Under the pieces are notes generated by a model, which searched no databases, was not told the origin of the DNA, and saw only the letters and a program-made list of their open reading frames with translations. A stretch of 64,000 nt of DNA. Origin: a virus. Positions 50,430 to 61,000 of this stretch are shown here, one piece after another (the stretch's first letter is position 1; every line of letters begins with the position of its first letter). Where the stretch lies: the IMG/VR virus record IMGVR_UViG_3300028553_001580, positions 27,388 to 91,387 of that record. The stretch is one strand, 5' to 3'. A program made the translations under genes and the position numbers.

Positions 50430-51319
50430 TGGATATAAAAGGGTATGTTAGAAAATTTGTTCGACAAAGATTGAACGAAGGTTTTGATGATGTAGGTAGA
50501 CCCGACTTAAAATATTATGCGTTTGATTGGGATGACAATATTATGTTTATGCCAACTTCAATTCTTGTTATGGATGAAGATGAAAATGAAGTTCAAATGT
50601 CAACTGAAGACTTTGCTGAATATCGTGAAAAAATTGGTTTTGAATCTTTTAATTATAAGGGAAAAAGAATAGTTGCATATTCTATTGGTGCATTTAAAAA
50701 CTTTAGAGAACCGGGTAATAAAAGATTTATTATTGACTCTATGATTGCAAAAACGGGACCTGCTTGGCCTGATTTTGTGGAGTGTATTAATGGTGGGTCT
50801 ATATTTGCTATTATTACCGCTAGAGGTCATAGTCCAAAAACTTTAAGAGAGGCTGTTTATAATCTTATAATGAGTAATAAAAATGGTTTGGATTCAAGAG
50901 AATTGGCAAAAAACCTTCATAAATATAGAGATATAGGAAACAAAGTGAGTAGTGATAAAACCGTAAAGTCTTTGTCACCGGCAGAACTTAACGAGTATTT
51001 AGATATGTGTAAATTTGAACCCGTATCTTATGGGGCAAATAATGCAGCTAACCCTGAACAAGCAAAGTTTGATGCACTCAAAAACTTTGTATCTTATTGT
51101 AGAAGTTTGGCAAGTGAATTAAAAAGTAAGTATGGGGTGGACGGTAATCCAATGTTTAAAAATGATTTGGAGTTTAACGCTTCTTGGGAACCATATATAG
51201 GTTTTTCAGATGACGATTTAAGAAATATTGAAAAAATTAAAGAATTAATATCAAAAGAATATGAAGAATCGCCAGTAAACTTATATTTAACTAAAGGAGG
51301 TAATAAAACTAGATATTAA
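50429..51319 (+). CDS. HAD-superfamily hydrolase
   Basis: A 296-residue protein. Motif I is YYAFDWDDNIMFMPT with Asp33 and Asp35; motif II is IFAIITARGHSPKTL (Thr); motif IV is YIGFSDDDLRNIEK with paired Asp. The helical insert between (about 135-235) is a large cap. The substrate is unknown; a nucleotide or polynucleotide phosphatase is possible, as in T4 Pnkp. The first 17 residues (DIKGYVRKFVRQRLNE) are a basic amphipathic helix outside the HAD fold and end in LxE before Gly, matching a gp21 cleavage site. It is coupled to the 45-residue gene and lies between sheath and tube genes. Confidence 0.75.
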   Translation: MDIKGYVRKFVRQRLNEGFDDVGRPDLKYYAFDWDDNIMFMPTSILVMDEDENEVQMSTEDFAEYREKIGFESFNYKGKRIVAYSIGAFKNFREPGNKRFIIDSMIAKTGPAWPDFVECINGGSIFAIITARGHSPKTLREAVYNLIMSNKNGLDSRELAKNLHKYRDIGNKVSSDKTVKSLSPAELNEYLDMCKFEPVSYGANNAANPEQAKFDALKNFVSYCRSLASELKSKYGVDGNPMFKNDLEFNASWEPYIGFSDDDLRNIEKIKELISKEYEESPVNLYLTKGGNKTRY

Positions 51320-51380
51320 GTTCTAGTTATAGGATAACTTTAAAAAAATTCAAAGTAAATAGAAAAAATTAATTTACAGA

Positions 51381-51396
51381 TATTTATAATAAAAAT
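51381..51396 (+). promoter_or_regulatory. TATTTAT motif before tail tube
   Basis: TATTTATAATAAAAAT, first T 39 bases before the tube ATG at 51420, within a 100-base gap. Confidence 0.52.
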
Positions 51397-51419
51397 AAAA
51401 AAAACAAAAAACAAAAGAT

Positions 51420-51908
51420 ATGGCTGATTTATTAATGAGAATGCCCTTTCAGTATGAACCGAAATTAAAAAATCGTTTTATATTAACATTCCCTTCATCA
51501 TTGGGGATTAACTCTTGGTATGTTGAAAGTTCAGGTAAACCTTCAATTACAATTGATAAAAAAGAAATTAAATTTTTGAACACCGAAACTTACGTATCAA
51601 CTAACTTTAAATGGGGTGAAATCACAGTTAAATTTAGAGACCCAATTGGTCCTTCTGCGACACAGGCAGTAATGGAATGGGTACGTTTACATGCTGAGTC
51701 AGTTACTGGTCGTATGGGTTACGCTGCTGGTTATAAAAAAGACGTTGATTTAGAAATGTTAGACCCTACAGGAGTTGCAGTAGAAAAATGGATTCTTCAA
51801 AACTGTCTTATAACAAGTGCATCTTTTGATGGTGCCGATTATGGTAGTGCGGACTTATCAACAGTAGAAATAAAATTGCAACCTGATAGATGTATATTAG
51901 TTTACTAA
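51420..51908 (+). CDS. 19: Tail tube protein (T4 gp19-like)
   Basis: A 162-residue protein, nearly the length of T4 gp19 (163). Typical: PFQYEPKLKNRFILTFPSSL, TYVSTNFKWGEITVKFRDPI, ATQAVMEWVRLHAESVTGRM, YAAGYKKDVDLEMLDPTGVA, VEKWILQNCLITSASFDGAD and the final STVEIKLQPDRCIL. It forms the inner tube through which DNA passes. It follows the sheath (with a small gene and HAD between) and is closed by a terminator. Confidence 0.95.
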   Translation: MADLLMRMPFQYEPKLKNRFILTFPSSLGINSWYVESSGKPSITIDKKEIKFLNTETYVSTNFKWGEITVKFRDPIGPSATQAVMEWVRLHAESVTGRMGYAAGYKKDVDLEMLDPTGVAVEKWILQNCLITSASFDGADYGSADLSTVEIKLQPDRCILVY

Positions 51909-51930
51909 AAAAATAATTCAAATTTTTATA

Positions 51931-51957
51931 AAAATCCCGTCAATATGATGGGATTTT
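51931..51957 (+). terminator. Intrinsic terminator after tail tube
   Basis: AAAATCCC, 11-base loop, GGGATTTT followed by TT. An 8-bp perfect stem 22 bases after the gp19 stop. Confidence 0.8.
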
Positions 51958-52002
51958 TTATTTACTAACGTATTTTGTAAAGTATTTTTTTATTAAAAAA
52001 CT

Positions 52003-52755
52003 ATGGAAGATAATATAAAATATGGTCAGGAAAATTTTTCATTACCACACGATGTAATAAAATTACCATCAAAAGGTGTTTTTTACAAACCAAAAAGAGA
52101 TTCTATTAAAGTTGGTTATTTAACGGCTAATGATGAAAACACTTTAATGTCACAAAACAATGATAAGGAAGGAATTATCTATACGTTACTAAGACAAAAA
52201 ATTTATGAACCAGGATTTAATATTAACGATATGTTAGATTGTGACGTTCAGGCTGTATTAATTTTTCTTAGAAACACTGCGTTTGGACCTGAATATAATT
52301 TTACGGTTACCGACCCAAATACACAAAAAACATTTGAAACAACAGTTTTGTTGGACTCTTTGGATTATAAAGAAATGGAACATAATCCTGATTTTGAAGG
52401 GTTATTTTCATACCTTCTTCCGAAGTCAAAAAAAATGGTTAAATTTAAACTTCTAACAATTGGTGACCAAAAAGAAATTGATAAAATTGTTTCACAATAT
52501 CCAAAAGGTATGACGGCACCTATCGCAACAAAAAGGTTGGAAAAACAAATAGTTGAAATAGATGGAGTTAAAGATACTTTAGAAATAACTAAATTTATAA
52601 ATCAAATGCCAATATCAGATGCGAAGGACCTTAGAAAATTTTCAAATAAATGCGAACCAAAAATAGATTTACAAAAAGTAATTCAAACCCCGTCTGGAGA
52701 AAAAGTGACTATCGATGTTACTTTTGGGGTGGAGTTTTTTCGCCCTTTCTTCTGA
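52003..52755 (+). CDS. 26: Baseplate hub assembly protein (T4 gp26-like)
   Basis: A 250-residue protein of the T4 baseplate family typified by gp26 (T4: 208). Characteristic start: HDVIKLPSKGVFYKPKRDSI, VGYLTANDENTLMSQNN, then IYTLLRQKIYEPGFNINDML and VQAVLIFLRNTAFGPEYNFT. A middle strand region and helical C-terminal part follow. gp26-type proteins act as chaperones or hub parts in tail assembly. The last 41 bases overlap a second small gene in the +1 frame. Confidence 0.75.
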   Translation: MEDNIKYGQENFSLPHDVIKLPSKGVFYKPKRDSIKVGYLTANDENTLMSQNNDKEGIIYTLLRQKIYEPGFNINDMLDCDVQAVLIFLRNTAFGPEYNFTVTDPNTQKTFETTVLLDSLDYKEMEHNPDFEGLFSYLLPKSKKMVKFKLLTIGDQKEIDKIVSQYPKGMTAPIATKRLEKQIVEIDGVKDTLEITKFINQMPISDAKDLRKFSNKCEPKIDLQKVIQTPSGEKVTIDVTFGVEFFRPFF

Positions 52756-52894
52756 TTATCAAAAATATTTATTGGACGAAATTTATTATTTGGTTAAGTA
52801 CGGTAGATTTTCATACCGAGATGTCACACAAATGCCCACATTTGAAAGAAAGTACTTTATAAATAAACTTGTTGAAGAAAATCAACCAAAATAG
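52715..52894 (+). CDS. 59-residue overlapping tail assembly protein (gp51-like position)
   Basis: A short gene starting at ATG 52715 inside the gp26-like gene, in the +1 frame: MLLLGWSFFALSSDYQKYLL, DEIYYLVKYGRFSYRDVTQM, PTFERKYFINKLVEENQPK. The helical pattern EIYYLVKYGRFSYxDVxxMPxxERxxFIxxL is like the short second products next to tail chaperone genes in contractile-tail systems. Its end is 20 bases before the tape measure. The long overlap and the T run near 52735 also allow a frameshifted gp26 extension. The T4 gp51 comparison is positional only. Confidence 0.68.
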   Translation: MLLLGWSFFALSSDYQKYLLDEIYYLVKYGRFSYRDVTQMPTFERKYFINKLVEENQPK

Positions 52895-52911
52895 TATTTA
52901 TCAAATAAAAG
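52895..52911 (+). promoter_or_regulatory. TATTTAT motif before tape measure
   Basis: TATTTATCAAATAAAAG, first T 20 bases before the ATG at 52915; it begins one base after the stop codon's start in the small upstream gene. Confidence 0.48.
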
Positions 52912-52914
52912 AAT

Positions 52915-54975
52915 ATGTGGCTTTTACAAACTACTGACCCATTTAAATCTACTACGCCAGGTTTATATACCGAAGACCAATTAGTTTCTAACTTTGCACA
53001 AAAAGTTAATCAAGCATTCAACGATGCTACATCTTTACAAAGAATTGAAGATTTCTTTTTAACTTTAGAAAGTAATGCTAAAAAGTTTAATACAACTTTA
53101 GGTAATGGAATGGCAACTAGTGCCAAAAAGTTTGAACAAGTTATTTATGATGTTTATAAAGGTGGTTTAGAATTTGGAATTGCGTTTAATGATACTGGAA
53201 AATATTTAGATAAAGTTGGTACCGCAATGGAACGTTTGGTACCAATTAACGCCCAAACAACTAAAGACGCTCTTATATTCGGAAAGACAATTGGAGCAAC
53301 ACCTGAAGTGGTTGGAGAATTAATTTCAAATATGACAGCTTATGGTGTAACTCAGTCTAAATCTGTAGAAATAATGAACAAAGTCGCCGCCACCGCAAAG
53401 GCCTCAGGACTGAATGCTAGTAAATTAACCTCGGCGGTTTCAAAGGATTTATACAAAACACAGATTTATGGATTTAGAAATGGTGTGGATGGATTAACTA
53501 AAATGGCAGCACAGGCTCAAAGAGTTGGATTTTCATTAGAAAAAGCTCAAGTAACCGCAAATAAAATTTTGGATGGGGGACCTGAAAGGGCCATAGAAAT
53601 GGCTAGTCAATTACAGGCACTTGGAGGAAACATAGGAGCTCTGGGTGACCCATTTCAATTAATTCATATGGCTCAGTATGATATGGAAGGTCTTCAAGAC
53701 CAAATAATTAATGCTTCTGCATCTGCCGTTCAATTTAATGAAACAACCGGTGATTTTAAAATTTCTGGTGAAGAAATGTTAAGATTAAGACAACAGGCTG
53801 ACATTTTAGGATTATCATATGAAGATGTAGCTAAGGGTGCGATTAATATGAGAAAGGAGCAAGAAATTGCATCAAGAATAACATTCCCCTCAACAATTTC
53901 TGAAGAACAGAAAAATTTGGTAGCAAGTTTAGCAGAAATTGGTCCAGGGGGTTCAGTAAAAATTGACTTACCTGGGTTTGAAGGCGGAGTCCAAGATTTA
54001 CAAACAGCAATGAATAATCCGGGCTTTATGGATGCATTGAATAAGTATGGTGAAGATTTAAAAATTTCAAATGACCCAGCAGCCTTACAACTGGCTATGT
54101 ATACAAATGCTCAAAATCAGTTAAGTACTTCAGACAAAATGTTATTAACTTTACAGACAATTCAAAACCAAGGTATTTTTGGTATGGGATTAGATAGAGG
54201 TCAAAAAATTGTTAAATCTGGTGAAGATGAAACAATGTATGGGAAAATTGCACCAACATACGATAAAATGTTTGCCGAGTTCCAAAAACAATATCAAGCT
54301 GGAGGTGACGCTATAGTTGTAGCCTACCAAAACTTTTCTACTGTAGTTCAAACTTACTTAACAACATTAACAAATAGCATTGCAACTTTGGTTGATAGTA
54401 TATCATTATTGGTCGGAAGTATACCACTACCAACACCAGCAGGTCCTGCGGCTACAATCAACGATGCATTTATACCTTCAGGTGGAAGCGGTATGGTGAA
54501 AACAGATTTTGGGCAATTATTACCTAACACCGCTGATGAAATGTTATTTAGTCCTGGTATAAGTGATTTCTTTGCAAAATACAATGAATCTGAAAAAAGA
54601 CTTCAAGAGATTGGAATACCTAAAGGTGGTGATTTATCTATGATGTATAAAAACGCAAGTGCTACACCCACATCTTCCATAACAAACTTGGAGTATCAAA
54701 ATGCTGTTGCAGCACCAACACCTTCTATAACAGACTTGATGAGTAAAATCGGAACAATTTCACAACCACCTATGGAAGTTAAACAAACCGTTGAAATTGG
54801 TGGTAAAACTGAAGTTACTTTAAATATTAATACAAATATTCCACAAAACTTAATAAGTCAGGTGTTAGATGCTTCACAACTTAAAGAAACAATTATGAAT
54901 ACAGTGAATACAAGATTAAGTGCAGAATTTTCTGACAAACTATCGAATGCATTAATTACTCAAAAACGAGGATAA
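52915..54975 (+). CDS. Tail tape measure protein
   Basis: A 686-residue helical, Ala/Gln-rich protein. The central part (about 120-330) is typical of tape measures: AQRVGFSLEKAQVTANKILD, AIEMASQLQALGGNIGALGD, LIHMAQYDMEGLQDQIINAS. A hydrophobic stretch TLTNSIATLVDSISLLVGSI (about 480-500) could span a membrane. The C-terminal 60 residues form a beta unit (KQTVEIGGKTEVTLNINTNI) and a helix. It sits after tube and chaperone genes and before the baseplate genes, the standard place. It fills the tube and sets tail length; T4 gp29 has this job (590 residues). Confidence 0.78.
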   Translation: MWLLQTTDPFKSTTPGLYTEDQLVSNFAQKVNQAFNDATSLQRIEDFFLTLESNAKKFNTTLGNGMATSAKKFEQVIYDVYKGGLEFGIAFNDTGKYLDKVGTAMERLVPINAQTTKDALIFGKTIGATPEVVGELISNMTAYGVTQSKSVEIMNKVAATAKASGLNASKLTSAVSKDLYKTQIYGFRNGVDGLTKMAAQAQRVGFSLEKAQVTANKILDGGPERAIEMASQLQALGGNIGALGDPFQLIHMAQYDMEGLQDQIINASASAVQFNETTGDFKISGEEMLRLRQQADILGLSYEDVAKGAINMRKEQEIASRITFPSTISEEQKNLVASLAEIGPGGSVKIDLPGFEGGVQDLQTAMNNPGFMDALNKYGEDLKISNDPAALQLAMYTNAQNQLSTSDKMLLTLQTIQNQGIFGMGLDRGQKIVKSGEDETMYGKIAPTYDKMFAEFQKQYQAGGDAIVVAYQNFSTVVQTYLTTLTNSIATLVDSISLLVGSIPLPTPAGPAATINDAFIPSGGSGMVKTDFGQLLPNTADEMLFSPGISDFFAKYNESEKRLQEIGIPKGGDLSMMYKNASATPTSSITNLEYQNAVAAPTPSITDLMSKIGTISQPPMEVKQTVEIGGKTEVTLNINTNIPQNLISQVLDASQLKETIMNTVNTRLSAEFSDKLSNALITQKRG

Positions 54976-54990
54976 AAATAAAAAAATATC

Positions 54991-55005
54991 TATTTATAAA
55001 ATAAA
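54991..55005 (+). promoter_or_regulatory. TATTTAT motif before giant baseplate gene
   Basis: TATTTATAAAATAAA, first T 22 bases before the ATG at 55013. Confidence 0.52.
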
Positions 55006-55012
55006 CAAATAA

Positions 55013-58000
55013 ATGGATAGTCCACTTTCATTTAATTCTTCTGAAAATTTTAGAAAAAGATTACTGACAAGAAATCTTAAACCATACCGTGTTGACGATT
55101 CTTTTAGTTTTGGAGACGTTGCTCAAAATAAAGAGTTTCAAATTGTTGATTATGCTGTAAAAGACTCCGTTGAGGTATCAACTATTGGTAACGTACAAGA
55201 AAAAGAACTCTACAAACAAAATAAATACGGACCTGAAAATTCAAGTTCAACCTACGGTGATACTGTTCAAATAAATGTTAATTTAAATGTTGAATCCAAT
55301 TTTGGTCTTTATGGATTTAAAAACTCAATAGGTTCACAGTTAGAAAAAATTGGAGACGGTCAAGAAAAACTTCTTTTTGTAAATAACATATATGGACCAC
55401 CTGAATTTTCCACTTCATATGGGAATACCGTTGAAATTAACAAAAATTTACAACAAGAAACAAATAAAGGTAAATATGGTTATCCTTTAGCGATTGGTAG
55501 TGACTTAGAAAAAATTGGGGATGGTCAAGAAAAAATTCTTTTTGTTAATAACATCTATGGACCAACTGAATTTTCAACTTCATATGGGGATACGGTCGAA
55601 ATTAACAAAAATTTACAACAAGAAACAAATAAAGGTAAATATGGTTATCCTTTAGCGATTGGTAGCGAATTAGAAAAAATTGGTGATACAAAAGAAAAAG
55701 AATTAATTGTTACAAATTTATACAAACCACTTAATAGAAATGATAGAGGTTTTGGTGATACTGTTTGGTTTATAAATAATAATCAAACAATCCAATCAAG
55801 AGGTGAAGGTGAATATACAATTTCAGACACACAAAATAGTTTTTTAAATTCAATTGGTAACGAACAAGAAATTTTATCTAAAGTAAGAAATGTTTATAAA
55901 AGTACAGGGCCTGACTTTGGGTTCCCCGTTTATTGGATTAACAATTTAAAAAACATTTTAACAAATGGACAAGGAGAATATTCAGTTGCCGATACAGTTA
56001 ACAGTTATTTAAATTCAATTGGTAACCAAAAAGAAATTGAATTAAAAGTTTTAAATGTATATAAGCCAACAACTACAGGTTTTGGTTTTCCCGTTTATTG
56101 GATACAAAACAACCAAGTGGTACAAACCGTTGGTTCTGGAGTGTATAATATTTCAGACACTATAGGAAGTTATTTAGAAACAAAAGGTAATGAACAAGAA
56201 GTTCTGATGAGGGTTATTAATAAATATACACCAGCAACTTCGGCTCCAGGATACGGTTCAACAAAATACTCTATTAATAATATATTATCATTAGGTTCAA
56301 ATGAAGGTGAATATGACTTTTCAGATACCGTTGGTAGTGAATTAGAATTGGAAGGTATCAGTGAAAGAAATGTTTTATATCCACTTAATCAATATGGTCC
56401 AGTTGCTGGCTACACAATTTCAGTATTTCCTTGGAACAACTATCAAACAAACCCAAATGAAGAAGAATATGACCCAAGTGATGCGATAAATAGTAAATTA
56501 GAAACTGAGGCTGAAACTATTAGACTTACCTTGTTTCCTATTAATCAATATGGTCCTGTAAATGGACAATCACAAAGCGAAGTTTCAATAAATAACAATG
56601 TTCAAACAAATAGTAACGAAGGAAACTATGATTATGGTGATACCATTAATAGTGAATTAGAACAAGATGCTAACTCTTTTAGAACCGATTTAATTCCACT
56701 TAATGAATACACACCGCAAAACACACCGATAAATACTGTTGACATAAACGTTAATAATGGAAAATTATCTAATGGTGGTGAATATAATTATTTAAGTACT
56801 AAAGGTTCTGAGTTGGAAGTTGTGGGGTCTAAAAAAGAAAATGAGGCTTACATAAACAACAAGTATGTAACTGGTGACGGAAACTATGATTTAATCACAA
56901 TAGACGACATTATACCAACAAGTTATGGTAATGCCTATGCTAATTCATTAACACCAATTAACTTTATACCATCAACCTATAAACCTATTAATATTTTATT
57001 AAGTGATAATCCGGCAGGCTCCAATGGTAGTCTATCCCAAGATTCCGCTTTAGCGTTTATAGGTGCAAGACAATTAAGAAGAGAATATAGATATAGAATC
57101 GCAAGTGAGTTAGTATCCCAAACTTTGGGTAGAATAAACGCTCTTGATTCTGAAATTGACCCTGATAGTGGGGGTGTTTCAGTTAAACCAAATTTAAATC
57201 CATTTGATGCTGCCGGTATTATATCGGGAAATATTCCATTATTGGCAAGAAATTATGTTATCACTTCACCTGAATCATTAATTGGTAGGGCTTTAAATTT
57301 TACAGCAAAACTTGGAGGATTATATTCACCATATTCAATAATCCCTGGCGAGTACTTTGACTACCCCGATAAAAGAATGTTAAATAGACTTGTTGAAAAT
57401 CCTGTTGAAGTTTTAACAAGTACAGTCATGGGAGCTATAAGAACTATCACAGGACAAAAAAACAAAAGAGGTTCAAAGTTGATGTTGGCAAACACTTCAA
57501 ACGCGACAAGAAGTTTATTGTTTGGACAACTTTTTTATAATACTTATAGACCCGACTACAGCGGGTTAACATTAAGAAGACCAACTTTATTTGCACCCAA
57601 ACCAAATTTTTATGGAGGTGGAGATTCTGATGATATTTTTTCAAGTTTAATTTCACCTGCAAATGCTCAACCTTTAGATAAAAATGGAGAACCAAGTGGT
57701 GCTCCCGTTTATTCTGTTGGTGAAATAGGAAAATACTATGAAGGTGAAAATTTTCAAAAATTTAAATTTGGATTAAATACAAGAAGTTATTCTGATGGTA
57801 CAACGACTATTGGTGGAGGATTTACTTGGGCATCAAAAAGAGGATATTTTAAAGTTGGTGAATTGGCAGGACCTGGCGGTCTACAAAGATTTGGTACTAA
57901 TGATGTGTTTACAAAAAACTTTGAATCAGCCTTTAAAGATACTGAATCTTGGAAAATAGAAGAAAATAATGTTTGGAGGGATGGTTCAATATTAGACACC

Positions 58001-61000
58001 ACACAAAAATTAGTAGATTCTGCAGATAGAAGTGGAATAAAAAAATTAGAACATGTTGGTACTGCAATAAACCAAATATCAAAAGTATTTAATGACGGTT
58101 ATGTTGAAATGACTAAGGGTTCAAGGGTTATTAGATATACAACAAAAAATTCAATTGACAGTAGTAGTAGCTCATTGAAAGGTTTTGAATATTGTAGATT
58201 ATTCACAAAGGATACTCCTTTTTTAACTTATTCACAACTACAGAAAACTGAAGGTAATATTAGAAACTATACTTATTCTGTTTTTGATAATACATATAAT
58301 TTGAATATTGTTCCACACAATGACAAGAATGGTCAGTCAACAAACATTATTGATGGGCAAGTAAAAAAATACATGTTGTCTTTGGAAAATTTAGCTTGGA
58401 GAACATCTAACAAACCTGGATTTACCACTGAAGATTTACCTGCTTGTGAAAGAGGACCTAATGGTGGTCGAATTATGTGGTTTCCACCTTATAACTTAGA
58501 TTTTTCTGATTCTACAAGGGCTGACTTTGGTGACAATTCTTTTATTGGTAGACCCGAAAAAATTTACACATATAAGAATACTGAAAGAAGTGGAAAACTT
58601 GATTTTGACATTATTGTTGACCACCCTTCTATTTCAAATCTTTTAGTAGACCAAGAATTCAAAGATATAAGACCTGAATCTGAAATGACAAAAGTTATGG
58701 ACTCATTTTTTGCAGGTTGTCTTAAATATGATTTATATACCTTAACAAGAAGATTTGCATTTTTAGCACCACAAGATATACAAACCGCAATTAATTTAAT
58801 TAAATATCCCGAACAGGCAACAACAATTGTAAAAGAAACACCTGAACCCGAGCCAACAAAAACCGAAGAAGTTAAATCAACACCTCCAGCATCAAATGAT
58901 AAAATTTCAGACCCTAAATTTGAAGAAATATTTTTATTTTTTGAAAACGCTCAACCAAATGACTCATCAGGAACATCAACAAGTAAAGATTTTGAATATT
59001 GGTATAATCAGTATGTTGCAGATAAAAATAATTACACAACAGTTAAACCACTTAATAAAGTATTCAAGTATTCGGACGCAAATAAAGTGGCTTTGAATAC
59101 AACTACAACACCTAACTTTTCATTAAAAGAATATGTTGATGCTAGAAAAGAAACAGTTGGTGGGTTTTTCTCAAATATTGAAACAGAATTTCAAGACCTT
59201 AAAGAATTTTTAGGTGAAGTGTTTAATATACTTAATGGTGGGGGTGAAGTAAGTTTTGACTTGTTAGGGACTGCTAGTTCAACAAATACAAGTGGTAATC
59301 AAAATTTATCAGAAAGAAGAAATGACTCTGTTTTAAAATTTATAGAAAATTTTAAAGTTAATGATAAAACTTTGAAAACATTCACAGAAAGTAACCCTCC
59401 CAAATTAAGAATAACTAAAAAGGCAGAAGGGTCTAGCGGGACAATTAAAGACCCTAAATACTCAGAAATAGAATGTAATAAAGCTTTTAAATCACCATAT
59501 GAGGAAGGTATATATTCAGTCCAAGCAATGGCCTGTAGAAGAACTAAAATTGGAAATATAACTTTTAAACCTGCACCACCTGTTCAATCCCAAACACCAC
59601 CTGCACAAACAGAATCAACAACCCCGAACCCAACGGCAGCAGAAACTACTACACCAAAACCAACACCTCAGAATGAGATTATTAATAATTTCAAACAAAC
59701 CCCACAATATAAGGATTTGGCTAAAAAAATTATTAGAAGACTTTTGACGGAATGTAATTATTTCCAAATGATTAAAGAGGAAAATCCTATTGTCTATGAT
59801 AATATTAGAAGTAAGTTTCAATATTTTAATCCAGTATTTCACTCAATCACTCCTGAAGGTTTGAATTCACGATTAGTTTTTTTACAACAATGTATGAGAC
59901 CTGGAGACACTATACCAACCGTATCACAAACTGCGGGAGGTAACTTTAAGTTAGATTATAGTGATGCATTCAATAGTGCATTTGGTTCACCACCTATTTT
60001 GGTATTAAGAGTTGGCGATTTTTATCATACAAAAATAATACCTAAAGATTTATCAATATCTTATTCTAATCAGGCAGGTGCTCTTTTTGACTTAAACCCC
60101 GAAGGTATTGGAGTACAACCGATGGTTGCAAATATTAGTTTAAGTTTTGATATGATTGGAGGTCACGGTCTTGCGGGTCCTGTTGCTGAACTACAAAATG
60201 CACTATCTTTTAATTATTACGCTAATACAGAAATGTATGATGAAAGGGCAACAATAACTGAAGACGTTACATCACAATATGATGCAGAATTTTTTGAAGC
60301 AATAAGAACAAACCCTTTGGCTAAACCACAACAATTACAACAAAATAAAATTGGTACTACCATAGGTAAACAAGATACGTATAAATATGATACAACATTA
60401 AGTGGGTTTACGGGAGTTCTTTCATATAAAGAAAATATGAAAAATTTTATAGACTTAACTAAAGACTATTCTCAAAACGTATTACAAAATTTAAAGAACA
60501 TTAATTCTAAACTACTAATCGGTGGAATATTAATTTTCACAAAAGATAGGAAATATCAAAATGGTTATTTTAATAACATTAATCAACCTGCAACAAATTT
60601 AGTTAAAATTTTTGGAAAAAGTGAGTACGAAGAAAAAGTTAATTTACTTTTTTCTGGGGCAAAAGATGATATTGAAAATGAAACAAGTCCAATTCTTGCG
60701 AGTTTGAATCTACAAAATTTTACAAACATTTCAACAAGAAAAATAAAAAGAAAACTCAAAGATATGATAGAAAGTAGACAATCAACTTATCTATCGGTTC
60801 TTAGTGATGCGTCTAACAACATAGTTAATAGTGAGGTTAATGAAACAAAAATGATTGATGTTTTGGACCAATTAAATTATGTGTGTAATGCATTTGATGG
60901 TTACGCTAATGACAAAAATGAAATTTTAGTTTTTTCTTTAACTGGAACAACACCTGTAGATGCGTCCAACACTTCTTACGCAAATACATTAGATGAACTA

